Below the pieces are notes generated by a model, which was not told where the DNA came from, searched no databases, and saw nothing but the letters and a program-made list of their open reading frames with translations. A program made the position numbers and the translations under genes. DNA of 64,000 nucleotides from Halomonas sp. HL-93 (GTDB lineage Bacteria; Pseudomonadota; Gammaproteobacteria; Pseudomonadales; Halomonadaceae), in contig NZ_LT593974.1 in assembly GCF_900086985.1 (NCBI RefSeq), forward strand, positions 2,914,001-2,978,000. Direction: 5' to 3'. Below are positions 8,832 through 19,249 of the stretch, one piece after another (within the stretch, counting starts at the first letter, position 1; each line of letters starts with the position of its first letter).

Positions 8832-9815
8832 TTACTCACGCAGGCGGTCGGCTTCTTCGCGCAGGGTTTCAAGCATCGGTGCTTTGGGCGCCCAGATATC
8901 TTCCCATTCAGCAATCGCGTCGGAGAAAAACTCAGCGTCCGCCTCAACAATATTGATATCCAGCTCGCGAATCTCTTCTTCCTGAGCGGCATCCTTCTCT
9001 TCAAACCCCACCAGCACATTTTCCAAGTGCTCGGCCATGGCGGTATCGATCAACTCACGATCTTCTTCGGATAGCTCCCGCCATACGCGCCCGGATACCA
9101 CACCCACCATGGGGAACATCATGTGGTTGGAAATCAACAGGTTTTCGGCCTGCTCGTAGAATTTGAGAATCAGGATGGAGTCGAAGTCCATATCGATGGC
9201 ATCCACCTGACCGTTGGCCAGGGCATCGTAGACTTCGAGCAGCGGCATCGGCGCCGGCGCCGCTCCGGTGGCGGTATAGAAATCACGAATTGGCTCAAAC
9301 GGCGTAATCCGCAAACGCTGGCCTTCCAGATCGTCAACGCTCTCGATGGGATCGCGGCTGAGCACCTGACGCATGCCGACCATACCGTAGCCCACGCCCA
9401 CCAAGCCGACACCTTCCGGCATTAGGTCAAGCAATTCCCCGGCGGTGTCTGAACGCAACAACCGAGCGGCATGATTGACATCATCGACCAGGTAAGGCGC
9501 ATAAAGCGCGCCGAAATCGGGAATCCGGTTGGAGATTTCGGCGATGGTCAGAAAGGCCATGTCCAACGCGCCGCTTTGCAACTGCTGGACCATCTGCGCT
9601 TCATTACCCAACTGCTGGGCAGGAAAAACCGACACGCTATGCTCGCCGTCGGAGCGTTCATTAAGTGTTTCGGCAAAGGCTTCTGCTTCGGTCGACCACA
9701 GGTGCTGGGCGGGGGTAATCAGCCCTAAACGAAAATCACGCGCCTGGGCATTGAACGATGTTACCGCCAGCGCGGTGGCGGTAATCGCAAGGGTCAACCG
9801 TTTGCAGTGATTCAT
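8832..9815 (-). CDS. dctP: TRAP transporter solute-binding protein (DctP)
   Basis: A 327-residue periplasmic protein. An N-terminal signal peptide (MNHCKRLTLAITATALA, cleavage near AQA-RDFRLG) is followed by a DctP fold: FAETLNERSDGEHSVSVFPAQQLGNEAQMVQQLQ split over two strands, then LRITPFEPIRDFYTATGAAPAPMPLLEVYDAL and GQVDAIDMDFDSI. It captures an organic acid and delivers it to DctQM. The ligand is not evident, though TRAP substrates are usually carboxylates. ATG 9815 has GAGG upstream; the longer frame is not needed. It is the first gene of the operon, with mmsA further downstream. Confidence 0.92.
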   Translation of the reverse strand: MNHCKRLTLAITATALAVTSFNAQARDFRLGLITPAQHLWSTEAEAFAETLNERSDGEHSVSVFPAQQLGNEAQMVQQLQSGALDMAFLTIAEISNRIPDFGALYAPYLVDDVNHAARLLRSDTAGELLDLMPEGVGLVGVGYGMVGMRQVLSRDPIESVDDLEGQRLRITPFEPIRDFYTATGAAPAPMPLLEVYDALANGQVDAIDMDFDSILILKFYEQAENLLISNHMMFPMVGVVSGRVWRELSEEDRELIDTAMAEHLENVLVGFEEKDAAQEEEIRELDINIVEADAEFFSDAIAEWEDIWAPKAPMLETLREEADRLRE

Positions 9816-9942
9816 AAATCGCCTCTTATAATTCGCGCGGCCTCTTTCGCAGGACCGCATTATGATGAATGAGGCTAAGAATACCCTACACTAAGCGTTG
9901 AGGGCAGCTATCGCCACCAACGTCGCATCTCGGTTTGCAAGC

Positions 9943-10656
9943 TTAGTTAACAGACGCCAGATAGGCAGCTTTAAGTCGATAAAACTCATCCACAATCGCC
10001 GCCATCTCATCTGCGTCGTAGGAGCATAGCCCGCTGACCACCAGTTTTTTAGAGCCTGTCCCGACTGGCTCACCCGCTGACTCAATGGCAAATTCAAGTA
10101 GCGCATCGGCGCGTTTGCCTTGTACATCCAATGACGAGTGGCTAAGCGTTAACCCCGGCGATACAGCGTCTAGTCGCTCAAGCGAGAATCCCATACTGTC
10201 GTAAATGACCAGCGGGCGCTTAGGGTTGAACATCACCCCGTGCTCTTCCATCAGCGGCTTGAGGTAGTGAGGAAAGTTCTTGCCCGAAAACGCCACATAA
10301 CAGCGGGCAAAGGCTTCTATCACCGAGGCATCGTAGGTCCACTCACCCCGCCGCGTAACCTGCAAATAGCATTTACCACCTTCATCGCATACCTGTAGCT
10401 CGCCATTATCCGCTTCGCTAAACACCAGTGGCGTATCGGCGCCCACCATGTTGGTGAAACGAAACTCCATATGCCGGGAAAGACCAAATTTTGCCAACAC
10501 CAGTGCAAAGAGGAGATCTCCTGGCACACAAAAACGCCGCGCATCAGGGTTATGAATCGGGTTGTAGTCACCCGCGACGCCTTTGGCGAAGCGGCTGGCC
10601 TGTTCGGCGGAGATAACCACATACTCTCCGCGCTGCGTGTAAAATTCCTTAAACAT
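9943..10656 (-). CDS. DUF3581-like protein
   Basis: A 237-residue soluble protein that I match from memory to the DUF3581 family of gammaproteobacteria. Conserved-looking segments are ISAEQASRFAKGVAGDYNPIHN, split across a turn, and RRFCVPGDLLFALVLAKFGLS, which recall the hot-dog fold of MaoC-type proteins (GDxNPIH). That would fit binding of an acyl-thioester, but the function is unknown to me. The open frame runs 44 codons further and would overlap the divergent AsmA-like gene. ATG 10656 (MFKEFYTQRG) is the likely start, although its ribosome site is weak. Confidence 0.72.
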   Translation of the reverse strand: MFKEFYTQRGEYVVISAEQASRFAKGVAGDYNPIHNPDARRFCVPGDLLFALVLAKFGLSRHMEFRFTNMVGADTPLVFSEADNGELQVCDEGGKCYLQVTRRGEWTYDASVIEAFARCYVAFSGKNFPHYLKPLMEEHGVMFNPKRPLVIYDSMGFSLERLDAVSPGLTLSHSSLDVQGKRADALLEFAIESAGEPVGTGSKKLVVSGLCSYDADEMAAIVDEFYRLKAAYLASVN

Positions 10657-10763
10657 GGCGTTGGTTGTCTGCTTAGCGTTGAAATCAAAAGTCAATTGCG
10701 GGCTTACGTCGCGCATAATGCCATAAAACATCGACCAGCAGGAGTCATCTGCAAGGAAGCCGT

Positions 10764-13718
10764 ATGCCGAACCAGCGTCATAGATCAAAGCGTTTACTCC
10801 GGGTCCTGCTTATCACTCTGTTAAGCGCTTTGACTGTGGCCCTCATATGGATACTCGGGAGCGCATGGCTGCTTAATAGCCAGTGGCTGCCGCAGCAGCT
10901 TTCAAAGATCGAAGGCGTCGAGGTGCGTTGGTCGAATGCCACAAGCCTGCACCCTGGGCGCTGGGAGGTCGAGAACCTCTACCTTGCGCGTGAAGACGAT
11001 AAGCTGCCGGTAGCGATTGAGGCCCAGCGAGCCACCCTATCGCTGTCATTATTAGACCTGCTGCGCGGCGAGTTGCATATAAAAGCGCTAGACGCGCACG
11101 GCCTTCGCCGCCTGACCGTAGGCGATATTGCGCTGGAAGCCGAAGGCCAGTTGCAGGTAATGGATACCCAACTCAGCCGCGATACATTAGCGGTGCCTCA
11201 TTTTTCGCTGGATATTCGCCAGGGGCGCCTGGTACGTCTAGCCGACCAGGCCACCTTGGCGCGCGATATCCAGTTAGGTGCTGACGCCACGTTGGAAAGC
11301 GTGAACACCGCGCACTTCTCACGCGATGCGCTTATCTCCCAGCTGCTTAGCGGCCTTTCAGCACAGTTGACGATCGATGCCCAGGCCGACGCCTGGGACG
11401 TCTTCATGCCCTACTTAACAGCATTACCCTGGCTCACACTCGAGGGCAACGGCGCGTTAACGGGCGAGCTTTCGCTTAACGCAGGCAAGCTAAAACACGG
11501 CAGTCTGCTAACACTGACGGCTCCGGCGCTACGTTTATCAGTGGATGAACAACGCCTCAACCCCCTTGGAAGCGACTCCCCGCGTTGGATACTCCCTCAC
11601 GCACCTCCACCACTCCACTCAGCCGTCGGTGAAGGGCGCGTGAGACTGGCAGCAGACGATGATGAGCTTACCTTTGCCACCCAGTTAAACGATGTGGTGC
11701 TAGCCGACACTCACCCTTACGCCAAGGACACCCAACTGCGCCTAGCGACCCACATGCCCAATCGGCGCTTAGACCAGTTAGACCTACCCACGGGCGCCAC
11801 ACTTGAAATAGAGGGCGAGGTAACCCGCCTGGATATGCTCGACCGTTACCTGGCAGACACCTTGGACGGTCAGGGCGTTCGCCTTTCCGGGAACGGGAAA
11901 ATTGCCGCCAGCGTGACGCTGCGCGACGCCCAGCCTCACCGTGCCTCACTGGCCATTAAAGCCCCCGAACTGGCCGCAGAGCTGCTTGATTTTACCGCCC
12001 AAGGTAGCGGCTCGCTGACGGCACAGCTATCCCCGGAGGACACCATCGACGCCACGCTAGCGTTGACAGAGGCGACCCTTCACCATTATCAGAACACACT
12101 GCTGGCAGATGCCGCGATAACCCTCCTTGCGCGCAGCCCGCTTGACCCCGCGCAAGCGCGAGAAAATGCTACCGGTCGGCTAGCGTGGCAATCCGCTCGC
12201 CTGCCCAACATCAGCGTACTACAACCTTATTTAGGCGCGGCATTACCCGCCCCCGCTCCACTACAACTGCTCAATGGCCAAGCCACCAGCACCGGCCAGC
12301 TTGATTTCACCACGCAACAGATGCGCGGCGAGATCTATTTAGCGGGGGAGCAGCTAACCACTCGCTGGCAGCACAGCAACCAGCATGGCACGCTTAAAAG
12401 CGATGCTCAGCTTTCCTTGGCGATCCGTCAGGCGGCGCTCGACGGCACCGCGCTGGATATCAGCGGGTCCCGCTTACGTTGGCAAGTGGCCGACACTGGC
12501 GCCCCCACCGAACAGCTACAGAGCATCCTGGTACTCAATGAAGGGCGTTTTGAGCGTGACGAAAGCAATGACGCAAATCGCGTCAGCGGTGAGTTTTCCA
12601 TGGAGGGCAGCGTACAGCAGCTGGGCTTTTTGAATGCTTTCCTGCCCGACGCCCACGGGTTAAGGCTTTCGGGCAACGGCCAGCTATTCGCTCAAGGTGC
12701 ATTCCATGATGATCGCCTGCTGGCACCGACCCGCCTTCGGGTCAACGCCAACCAGCTGGAAGTCGGTTTTTTAGACTATCTCGCCACGGGGCGCGGCGAG
12801 CTGACGGCTCAACTGGATATTGCTGATCACGCCCAGCTTTCGTTGGGTATTCCACACTTTACACTGATGCGCCAGGACGACGATCAGCCACATCTAGAAG
12901 GTCGTCACTTTGCCCTTACGACTCAAACTGATCGGTTTAGCAAGGTACTGGAATCGCCGGTGCCTGCCTACTTCACCACCCGTATCGCGCTGCCCATTAC
13001 AGAAATTCCTGACTTTACCCGTTATAACCGCTACCTACCTGAAGAAGCAGGTATTCGTCTGCTAGGGGGCAAAGCAAGCCTGACCAGCGAGTGGCTGCTG
13101 GAGGGACTGACCGCTCAAGGCGAGGTCAACCTGCGCGCTTTTGGCGCCGAGTTAGCGCTGCTTGACCAGCGCCTCAAGGGAGATGTTGAACTGCATCTTC
13201 ATCTCACCGAGGGTGACTTGGACACGCGGCGCTTTAATGCCAACGACTCCTTTCTGCGTCTTGAAAATGTGTTTCGACAGAGCGAAGAAGGCGCTCAGGA
13301 TGCAGGCTGGTGGGTACAACTAGACTTGGATGAGGCGCAGCTTGAGTGGCGCAACCCTATCAACCTCACCAGCCAACTACGCCTTGGTATGCGCGATACC
13401 GGCTTACTGGCTCGGCTGTTTCTAGCCCGTGCCCGAGATAGCAGCTGGCTGGGTAGGCTATTGAACGTGCACGACATCAACGGTAACGCCCAGTTGCACA
13501 TCGACGGCGAGCGGATTCGCCTCCACGACCTAACGCTTACCGGAGGGCCGCTTCTGCTGCTTGCCGATGTCACCCTGGCCCAGAAACGTGCCAATGGCGC
13601 GCTATATACCCACCTTGGCGCGATGGGCTTAGGCGTTGAGCTCATCGACAGCGAACCCGATCTGAAAGTCTTACAACCCAGACGATGGTTCGATCGCTGG
13701 CGAGAAGCCCATCGTTAG
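10764..13718 (+). CDS. Large AsmA-like envelope protein
   Basis: A 984-residue protein with a basic N-terminus, one membrane helix at about residues 12-34 ([19 protein letters not shown]) and a long periplasmic part of repeated beta-strand segments. It has AsmA-type features: [21 protein letters not shown] near the start and many repeats of the pattern L-x-G-x-G-x-L/A ([33 protein letters not shown]). AsmA-like proteins such as YdbH, TamB and YhdP form hydrophobic grooves that carry lipids to the outer membrane. I infer that role here and cannot say which member is closest. AAGGA stands five bases before the ATG. The stop overlaps the convergent TRIC gene by four bases. Confidence 0.75.
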   Translation: MPNQRHRSKRLLRVLLITLLSALTVALIWILGSAWLLNSQWLPQQLSKIEGVEVRWSNATSLHPGRWEVENLYLAREDDKLPVAIEAQRATLSLSLLDLLRGELHIKALDAHGLRRLTVGDIALEAEGQLQVMDTQLSRDTLAVPHFSLDIRQGRLVRLADQATLARDIQLGADATLESVNTAHFSRDALISQLLSGLSAQLTIDAQADAWDVFMPYLTALPWLTLEGNGALTGELSLNAGKLKHGSLLTLTAPALRLSVDEQRLNPLGSDSPRWILPHAPPPLHSAVGEGRVRLAADDDELTFATQLNDVVLADTHPYAKDTQLRLATHMPNRRLDQLDLPTGATLEIEGEVTRLDMLDRYLADTLDGQGVRLSGNGKIAASVTLRDAQPHRASLAIKAPELAAELLDFTAQGSGSLTAQLSPEDTIDATLALTEATLHHYQNTLLADAAITLLARSPLDPAQARENATGRLAWQSARLPNISVLQPYLGAALPAPAPLQLLNGQATSTGQLDFTTQQMRGEIYLAGEQLTTRWQHSNQHGTLKSDAQLSLAIRQAALDGTALDISGSRLRWQVADTGAPTEQLQSILVLNEGRFERDESNDANRVSGEFSMEGSVQQLGFLNAFLPDAHGLRLSGNGQLFAQGAFHDDRLLAPTRLRVNANQLEVGFLDYLATGRGELTAQLDIADHAQLSLGIPHFTLMRQDDDQPHLEGRHFALTTQTDRFSKVLESPVPAYFTTRIALPITEIPDFTRYNRYLPEEAGIRLLGGKASLTSEWLLEGLTAQGEVNLRAFGAELALLDQRLKGDVELHLHLTEGDLDTRRFNANDSFLRLENVFRQSEEGAQDAGWWVQLDLDEAQLEWRNPINLTSQLRLGMRDTGLLARLFLARARDSSWLGRLLNVHDINGNAQLHIDGERIRLHDLTLTGGPLLLLADVTLAQKRANGALYTHLGAMGLGVELIDSEPDLKVLQPRRWFDRWREAHR

Positions 13719-14431
13719 CGCCGCTTGCGCTCATGGCGAATCATCCTGACCCGCTCTTTGGCTTTTTGCGGCGTCGAAAGTGGCGCGGCCGCATCATCGG
13801 AGGTTTTCGGGGGTAGCGTCACCCAGGCAAACACCGGCAACGCAAGCTGCCAATGAATCGCCGCAATTCGCAACCCTAGCGTCACCGTTAACGAGGCGGC
13901 AATCGCCAAGGTGAGCGGCGCTTGCAAGGCATGTAGCGCCACGTAGACGATCCCCCCGGCCATGGCCGCCGTGGCGTAAATTTCTTCGCGCAGCACCATG
14001 GGAACTCGCTGGGCCAGTACATCGCGGATCATGCCACCAGCTACACCGGTGATCATGCCCATTAGCACCGCCACAACGCCGGATGTGCCCAAAAGCAGCG
14101 CTTTATGGGCGCCAATCACGGTAAATAACGCCAAGCCAAACGCATCGGCAATCGGCAAAAAGCCCCGTGAAAGCCTGTGGATATAGTGAAATCCCACCAG
14201 CGCGACACCCACGGTGGCAAAAATCACCCACAGGTACGTTGGGTCGGCCACCCAAAATACCGGCCGAACCCCCAACACCAAATCGCGCAGCGTGCCTCCA
14301 CCAATCCCTGTAACGGCAGCCAACACCAGCATGCCAAACGGGTCCATACGCGAACGGCATGCCAAGATAACCCCCGACAGCGCAAAGACGATCACTCCCG
14401 TCATATCCAACCAGTACACAATACCCGACAC
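13715..14431 (-). CDS. TRIC channel / UPF0126 (YicG-like) family membrane protein
   Basis: A roughly 238-residue membrane protein with about seven helices in two repeats. Both repeats show the family motif of a Gly-rich segment followed by [16 protein letters not shown] and [14 protein letters not shown]. Bacterial homologues form trimeric K+-type cation channels, and glycine transport has been proposed for some. GTG at 14431 has GGGGGAG five to six bases upstream and gives the usual start (VSGIVYWLD); an in-frame ATG at 14452 is the alternative. The C-terminal 30 residues are unusually basic. Confidence 0.87.
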   Translation of the reverse strand: MSGIVYWLDMTGVIVFALSGVILACRSRMDPFGMLVLAAVTGIGGGTLRDLVLGVRPVFWVADPTYLWVIFATVGVALVGFHYIHRLSRGFLPIADAFGLALFTVIGAHKALLLGTSGVVAVLMGMITGVAGGMIRDVLAQRVPMVLREEIYATAAMAGGIVYVALHALQAPLTLAIAASLTVTLGLRIAAIHWQLALPVFAWVTLPPKTSDDAAAPLSTPQKAKERVRMIRHERKRR

Positions 14432-14676
14432 GCGTCTCCCCCCTTCCACCATCAATGGTTTATTGACCCTTCCCCGACGTCGAGTAGCGTACCATTACCG
14501 CCCCTCTCCCCCGCGCAAACTGATCATTTTTTAATCAGCTAACACCCATTTTGTAAGAGATTGCCGACACGGTTTGTAAGATATTAACTCTTTGTGCAGT
14601 GAAGGGGTTGCCCTGCCACCGCGTCTCGCTACTCTGATCGCTTTTATTATCAGTTGACGATCCAGGGAGCGGGATT

Positions 14677-14926
14677 ATGTCTGACAGGATGGGGTCGTAT
14701 AAGACAGGCCTGCAATTCACCCTGAGGCTACGAGGATATCGCGGTGATCGACTTCGCCCACCGCGAAGCGCTCTCCCAACCCTTTGAACTGACGCTGAAC
14801 CTGGCCAGCCGCAACGGCAGCCTCAATCGCGATTGGCAGGCGATTGAAGTGAACCACGTCGGCGAGCAGCCCCAGGCGCCCCCTTTAACAACCTCATTTT
14901 CGAGCATTTTGCTCAACAAAAGATAA
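14677..14926 (+). pseudogene. VgrG (type VI secretion spike) N-terminal remnant, frameshifted and truncated
   Basis: The ATG at 14677, with AGGGAG upstream, opens a frame reading TGLQFTLRL, then the homology shifts frame near 14726-14731 and continues as GYEDIAVIDFAHREALSQ and PFELTLNLASRNGSL. Together these are the normal N-terminus of VgrG: a beta-strand start, then a segment of the V-x-F-x-x-x-E-A-L-S-x-P-F type. After about residue 60 the similarity stops, and the frame ends at 14926. What remains is under a tenth of a VgrG. No other type VI gene is in the window. The identification is by eye. Confidence 0.6.
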
Positions 14927-14939
14927 ATAGCAGGCAATC

Positions 14940-16082
14940 ATGAATAACAGTCAAACGAATATAATAGTTGAACTAATACGTGCTTATCATTTTATGAAAC
15001 GCGAACGCCCGAATATCGAGCAAGCCCATTCGACCAACGACTTGGTTGCTATTGTCGAGCGCGCTCGCTACCAAAGCGTCCAGTTACAATTTAATACTAA
15101 CGGTGCAGCCATGGTCATGTTTACCATCGCTGCGATTTGTTTTGGATTAAGCTTCAAGCTTGGAGAAGATCACCCCTATACTGCTATTACCCTTCTAACA
15201 ACTTTTATTTCGATCTTTATAGGTGGCGGATTTATTTTATTAGCCGCTCTACTCAGGCATTTCCGCTACTGCCTTTTTGCAAAGGATTGCGATATCGACA
15301 GCGGCTTTACCCCCTATCTTGGTGATACAGGCGAATTACTGCAGCAACTCAAGCTTGATGTATCGGATTTCTCGCGAACGAGCAAGAAGAATGGTCGACT
15401 GTCTTACTGCAAGCAAGGCAGGAGCGAGGTTGGCAGCTTCGATTACCACATCTATCGCTTCAATTGGTCCACGGGCAACGAGGATAATCGTCGCCACTTC
15501 GCTCGCAACGGTGTCTGGTGCAACCTATTCACTCATGGACCACTGGACATTTGGAATGCCCGGGAGAGCAAGAATTGGCAACACCCCATGGAGTATGCCG
15601 TTTCGCCAGAGTTCGCACACCAACTAACAATACGTGAGGGGGATGACATGGCGCTGGCACGCTTTCTTAAACCCCGTGTCATGGAAGTGCTGGTGGAGAT
15701 GGCCAAGCAGTACAAAGACATGAATGTGCAAGTTACTGCCGACCACGATCTGTTCATTACCTGGACAGGACCGGACCTGTTTGATTTAGCACTGGAGAAT
15801 ACAGGGGAGTCCAACCAAGTTACTGGACAAAACGGACACGTCACGCACAGAGTTAACACCGATTTCAGTTATATTGTTGGAGGAGAAAACCCGCCTGCCT
15901 GGTCACCTGAGATGTATGACCAAATAATATCAAAATTGAAAGCCCCCCAAATTACCAAGGGACCTGAAGCCCTGCTTGCGGGCATCGCTGAAATTCGCCG
16001 TTATCTCGACGACAACTTCAGTGGCCACCACACCCAAAACGTGAATAGAGCAGATGTCGCTGCAACAACTACTGGCCAATAA
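14940..16082 (+). CDS. DUF3137-like membrane protein, partner of LemA
   Basis: A 380-residue protein with a cytoplasmic helical N-terminus, two membrane helices at about residues 57-73 and 79-102, and a long soluble C-terminal part. The central segment (FDYHIYRFNWSTGNEDNRRHFARNGVW) resembles the conserved part of DUF3137 proteins, where a substrate-like beta region is followed by a capture of basic residues. DUF3137 genes are commonly paired with lemA, as here, 30 bases upstream of it. The function of the pair is not established. It starts 13 bases after the VgrG remnant. The family assignment is moderate. Confidence 0.55.
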   Translation: MNNSQTNIIVELIRAYHFMKRERPNIEQAHSTNDLVAIVERARYQSVQLQFNTNGAAMVMFTIAAICFGLSFKLGEDHPYTAITLLTTFISIFIGGGFILLAALLRHFRYCLFAKDCDIDSGFTPYLGDTGELLQQLKLDVSDFSRTSKKNGRLSYCKQGRSEVGSFDYHIYRFNWSTGNEDNRRHFARNGVWCNLFTHGPLDIWNARESKNWQHPMEYAVSPEFAHQLTIREGDDMALARFLKPRVMEVLVEMAKQYKDMNVQVTADHDLFITWTGPDLFDLALENTGESNQVTGQNGHVTHRVNTDFSYIVGGENPPAWSPEMYDQIISKLKAPQITKGPEALLAGIAEIRRYLDDNFSGHHTQNVNRADVAATTTGQ

Positions 16083-16112
16083 GGCTGACTTTAATTTCTT
16101 AGGAGCATTTAA

Positions 16113-16685
16113 GTGGAAGTAATAATTGTCATCGCGGCCGCGCTACTCTTCGGCGCTATCATAAGTTACAACCGTATTATGTATGCCTTCAATCGCGTCG
16201 AGCAAGGGTGGGCAGGTGTACTGGTTCAAGAGCGCCAGATCCTCCGCACCCTGCCCGCTTTACTTGAACAGGTCAAAGACTACCAAGAGTACGAGCAAGA
16301 GACTCAGGAGCGCTTGACTCGCATGCGCGAGAACCTTGACGGACTCTTCAACCGGAGTGTACCGAATGAAATTGATAGTGCTGCACTTCAGGATGCACAA
16401 CGCGAAGGAGCGGAGTTGATGCGTGGGCTGCGTTTTACCGTGGAGAACTATCCCGAGCTCCAAGCCAGCGAAGTCGTTCGCGGCTATATGCGCGAACTCT
16501 CTGAACTAGAAGATAATCTAGCAGCAGCTTTGCGTATCTTTAACGCTCAAGTAGCCTCTTTCAATTCGCGAATAGACGCCTTTCCAAACAATATGGTCAA
16601 TACCATTGCTCCGCGTAAACAACGCATTCAGGTATTTTTTGATAACGAGGCTTCCGCTTCCTTTGAGTACCGCCCCAACCTATAA
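16113..16685 (+). CDS. lemA: LemA family protein
   Basis: A 190-residue protein with one N-terminal membrane helix (IIVIAAALLFGAIISYN) and an all-helical remainder. Family features are YNRIMYAFNRVEQGWAGVLVQ near the start, matching the Y-N-x-L/I-V/A of LemA, then RFTVENYPELQAS and LEDNLAAALRIFNAQVASFNSRIDAFPNN, split across a turn. LemA proteins have no settled biochemical role. The start is GTG at 16113 with AGGAG seven bases upstream. It forms a two-gene unit with the DUF3137-like gene. Confidence 0.88.
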   Translation: MEVIIVIAAALLFGAIISYNRIMYAFNRVEQGWAGVLVQERQILRTLPALLEQVKDYQEYEQETQERLTRMRENLDGLFNRSVPNEIDSAALQDAQREGAELMRGLRFTVENYPELQASEVVRGYMRELSELEDNLAAALRIFNAQVASFNSRIDAFPNNMVNTIAPRKQRIQVFFDNEASASFEYRPNL

Positions 16686-16867
16686 AAAAAGGGCTGCAAC
16701 AGACATGGTACGAACCACTTCAGCCCCCACCTATCTAACCAGCATGGACAAATGGCCAGCAATATTGTTAAAGCCGGATCATTAATCCGCCAACAGTAGA
16801 TATATTCGGCTCCAACCTATCGACTAGTCTGCTGAATTTTAAGACAGGGGTTTAGGTAGCTCCTATA

Positions 16868-17299
16868 TCAATCCTTTTTTCTGGCCAACCATTCTTTCAA
16901 GAAGGCGATTTCATCCTCCTGGGCGGCAATAATCTCTTCTGCTAATTGACGAATTTCGTCGTCTTCGCCGTACTCCAGTACAATTTCAGCCATGGCAATC
17001 GCGCCTTCGTGATGGGGAATCATGCCTTGTGCAAAATCCACATCAGGATTGCCAGTCAGCGCCATTGCCATATCTTCATGCATACGATCACTGGCGGCTT
17101 GGTAGGCGGCTACGGCAGGGTTATCACCGTGCTGTTCAGCAGCACTGTGCTCGCCGTGGCGGCCATGGTGATCATTTTCCTGGGCAATGACATACGGCGC
17201 TACCAGCACTCCTGCCACAGCACACACGTTTACAGCCATTTTCAATGTGAGGAGTGACCGGAAAGCAGGTGCTTGTTTGTTGATACCATAAAACGGCAT
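16868..17299 (-). CDS. DUF305 family secreted protein
   Basis: A 143-residue protein with a signal-type hydrophobic N-terminus (residues 17-40), a His-rich linker (ENDHHGRHGEHSAAEQHGD) and a C-terminal DUF305 domain. The domain shows VDFAQGMIPHHEGAIAMAEI and an ending with EEIIAAQEDEIAFLKEWL. DUF305 proteins are small helical periplasmic proteins, several tied to copper or other metal handling; the Met/His content fits this, though metal binding is inferred. AGGATC lies upstream of the ATG. It is transcribed away from the divergent nfeD-stomatin operon. Confidence 0.87.
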   Translation of the reverse strand: MPFYGINKQAPAFRSLLTLKMAVNVCAVAGVLVAPYVIAQENDHHGRHGEHSAAEQHGDNPAVAAYQAASDRMHEDMAMALTGNPDVDFAQGMIPHHEGAIAMAEIVLEYGEDDEIRQLAEEIIAAQEDEIAFLKEWLARKKD

Positions 17300-17423
17300 A
17301 ACAATGATCCTATTAGCAATACAGGAAATTAAAGTTTAAAACCTACTGGCAGCCCACAGGTCAAGACGCGCCAAGTGAGTTACCCTAAGCGCATCATCAC
17401 TTACGTACTGCAGAGGAGTACCC

Positions 17424-17915
17424 ATGGATTGGAATCCGGCGTATAGCTGGCTAGTCATTGCCCTACTGCTGAGTTTGGCGGAGTTAACCTCTGGGGCGAT
17501 GTTGCTGCTTGCCTTGGGGGTTGCCGCCGCGTTCACGGCAGCGGTAACGGCGCTTGGCCTGACACTACCCTGGCAGTTGGTCAGCATGGGGGTATTTTCC
17601 GGTGTGCTGGTCCCCTTGGGGGTAATGGTCATTCGCCCGCACTTTTCACCCAAGGGCGTGGCCTACGGCACCACCGGCACCGGCGTTGAGAAAGGCAACC
17701 ACTACACCACATTGAAACGCGACTTCGATAACGCTACCGGTATCAAGGTCAACGGTGATTTTTATCGGTTGCGAGTATTAGAAAGCGGTGACACCAACCT
17801 ACCGCAAGGCACCTCCGTGCTGTTTAAACGCTTTGACGGCACAACAGCCCTCGTCAGTCTCGCACCCACCGACACCGCTCGTCAGGATGATGTTTCCCAA
17901 CGCAAGGAGTTATGA
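17424..17915 (+). CDS. NfeD family membrane protein
   Basis: A 163-residue protein with three or four N-terminal membrane helices (LVIALLLSLAELTSGAMLLLAL, split, then WQLVSMGVFSGVLVPLGVMV) and a C-terminal OB-fold (GTTGTGVEKG through FKRFDGTTALVSL). NfeD proteins work with stomatin-type proteins in membrane quality control. Its stop overlaps the start of the stomatin gene in the classic ATGA arrangement, so the two are translationally coupled. Confidence 0.88.
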   Translation: MDWNPAYSWLVIALLLSLAELTSGAMLLLALGVAAAFTAAVTALGLTLPWQLVSMGVFSGVLVPLGVMVIRPHFSPKGVAYGTTGTGVEKGNHYTTLKRDFDNATGIKVNGDFYRLRVLESGDTNLPQGTSVLFKRFDGTTALVSLAPTDTARQDDVSQRKEL

Positions 17916-18967
17916 AAATGGATTTACCCATTAGCCCAGGCTTACTGATAAGCCTGATTATTGTCGTCATCGGCATATTAATCATTTCGAAAGGTCTGGT
18001 GATCGTTCGTCAATCAGAGGTCATGGTGATTGAACGCCTTGGCTCGTTTCATCGCGTGCTGGAAAGCGGCATCAATATAATCATTCCGTTTATCGAACAA
18101 CCACGCGCCATCACCATGCTGCGTTACCGCAAGATGGGCGAGGACTATACTGCGATCACCACCGACGAAATCCGTATCGACCGCCGTGAAACGGTGATGG
18201 ACTTCCCCGGTCAGCCGGTGGTGACTACCGATAACGTCACGGTGCGCATCAATGGCGCGCTCTACTATCAAATCATCGATCCCAAGCGCGCGGTGTATGA
18301 AGTCGAGAACATGAGCCAAGCCGTGGAAGTATTGGCCAAGACCACGCTACGTTCGGTGGTCGGCAAGATGGAGCTGGATAAGCTGTTTGAGTCCCGCGCG
18401 GAAGTCAACAATGAGATCCAAGCGGCCATGGAAGAGCCTGCCTCCAAGTGGGGCGTCAAAATCTCCCGCGTTGAAGTACAGGATATCGCCATGCCGGATG
18501 AGGTCGAGTCCGCCATGCGCCTACAAATGGCCGCCGAGCGTAAGCGGCGTGCCACTGTTACCGAGGCGGAAGGCGAGAAATCCGCCGCTATCGCTATGGC
18601 CCAGGGCCAGCGGGAATCATCTATCCTGAACGCCGAAGGCGATAAAGAGTCGGCGATTCTGCGTGCCCAGGGCGAACAGGAATCTATCAAGCTGGTGCTC
18701 AGCGCGATTGGCGACAGCGAAGAGAACAAGCGCACCGTGGTGGGTTATCTGCTCGGCCAAAGCTACATCAAAGGCCTGCCCAATATGGCGAAAGATGGAG
18801 AGCGGGTTTTCGTGCCCTACGAATCGTCTGCGCTGCTTGGCTCCATGGGCATGTTCCGCGAAATGGCAGGCTCGCCGGAAGATACCGTGGCCAACCACCT
18901 TAAAAACCGCAACGGCAGTCGCGAAAGCGGCTTCCAAAGCGGGATCGTTGGCGGTGCCGCCAGCTAA
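17912..18967 (+). CDS. SPFH/Band 7 (stomatin-like, QmcA-type) protein
   Basis: A 351-residue inner-membrane protein with an N-terminal anchor (residues 7-28, ISLIIVVIGILIIS), an SPFH domain (IVRQSEVMVIERLGSFHRVL, VTTDNVTVRINGALYYQI, TLRSVVGKMELDKLFESR) and a coiled-coil rich in Glu/Ala/Arg (AAERKRRATVTEAEGEKSAA). These proteins form large ring assemblies that organise membrane microdomains and often restrain FtsH-type proteases. It is coupled to nfeD by a four-base overlap and followed by an intrinsic terminator. Confidence 0.93.
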   Translation: MKMDLPISPGLLISLIIVVIGILIISKGLVIVRQSEVMVIERLGSFHRVLESGINIIIPFIEQPRAITMLRYRKMGEDYTAITTDEIRIDRRETVMDFPGQPVVTTDNVTVRINGALYYQIIDPKRAVYEVENMSQAVEVLAKTTLRSVVGKMELDKLFESRAEVNNEIQAAMEEPASKWGVKISRVEVQDIAMPDEVESAMRLQMAAERKRRATVTEAEGEKSAAIAMAQGQRESSILNAEGDKESAILRAQGEQESIKLVLSAIGDSEENKRTVVGYLLGQSYIKGLPNMAKDGERVFVPYESSALLGSMGMFREMAGSPEDTVANHLKNRNGSRESGFQSGIVGGAAS

Positions 18968-19037
18968 CAGTAAGCATGGTGAGCGTAGGCGCAAAGTTAC
19001 GCGCTAAATGCTTAAAAAACCGCACCACTTAATTAAG

Positions 19038-19063
19038 CCGGGCCCCAGTTGGTCCGGTTTTTT
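19038..19063 (+). terminator. Intrinsic terminator after nfeD-stomatin operon
   Basis: A G/C stem (CCGGGCC paired with GGTCCGG, one G-T pair, six-base loop) is followed directly by six T residues. It lies 70 bases after the stomatin stop. Confidence 0.85.
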
Positions 19064-19249
19064 CGCTTGCGACCTAGCACAGTCAATCAAACCGTTGAAC
19101 AAAACGCATCGCCTTAGTCATATTTTTAGTTAGACTGAGGACCAACATGCCGACTCGACTGTATCTCGCTGCACCAACCCTTGGTAGTGAATACGGTTGT
19201 TGCCCTTAATCAGTAGAATGACCGTTAATAAGAAACGAGGACGTTCACC

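Noticed and set aside
10657..10788. Longer N-terminus for the DUF3581-like protein
   Set aside because: It would overlap the start of the divergent AsmA-like gene and adds a segment foreign to the family.
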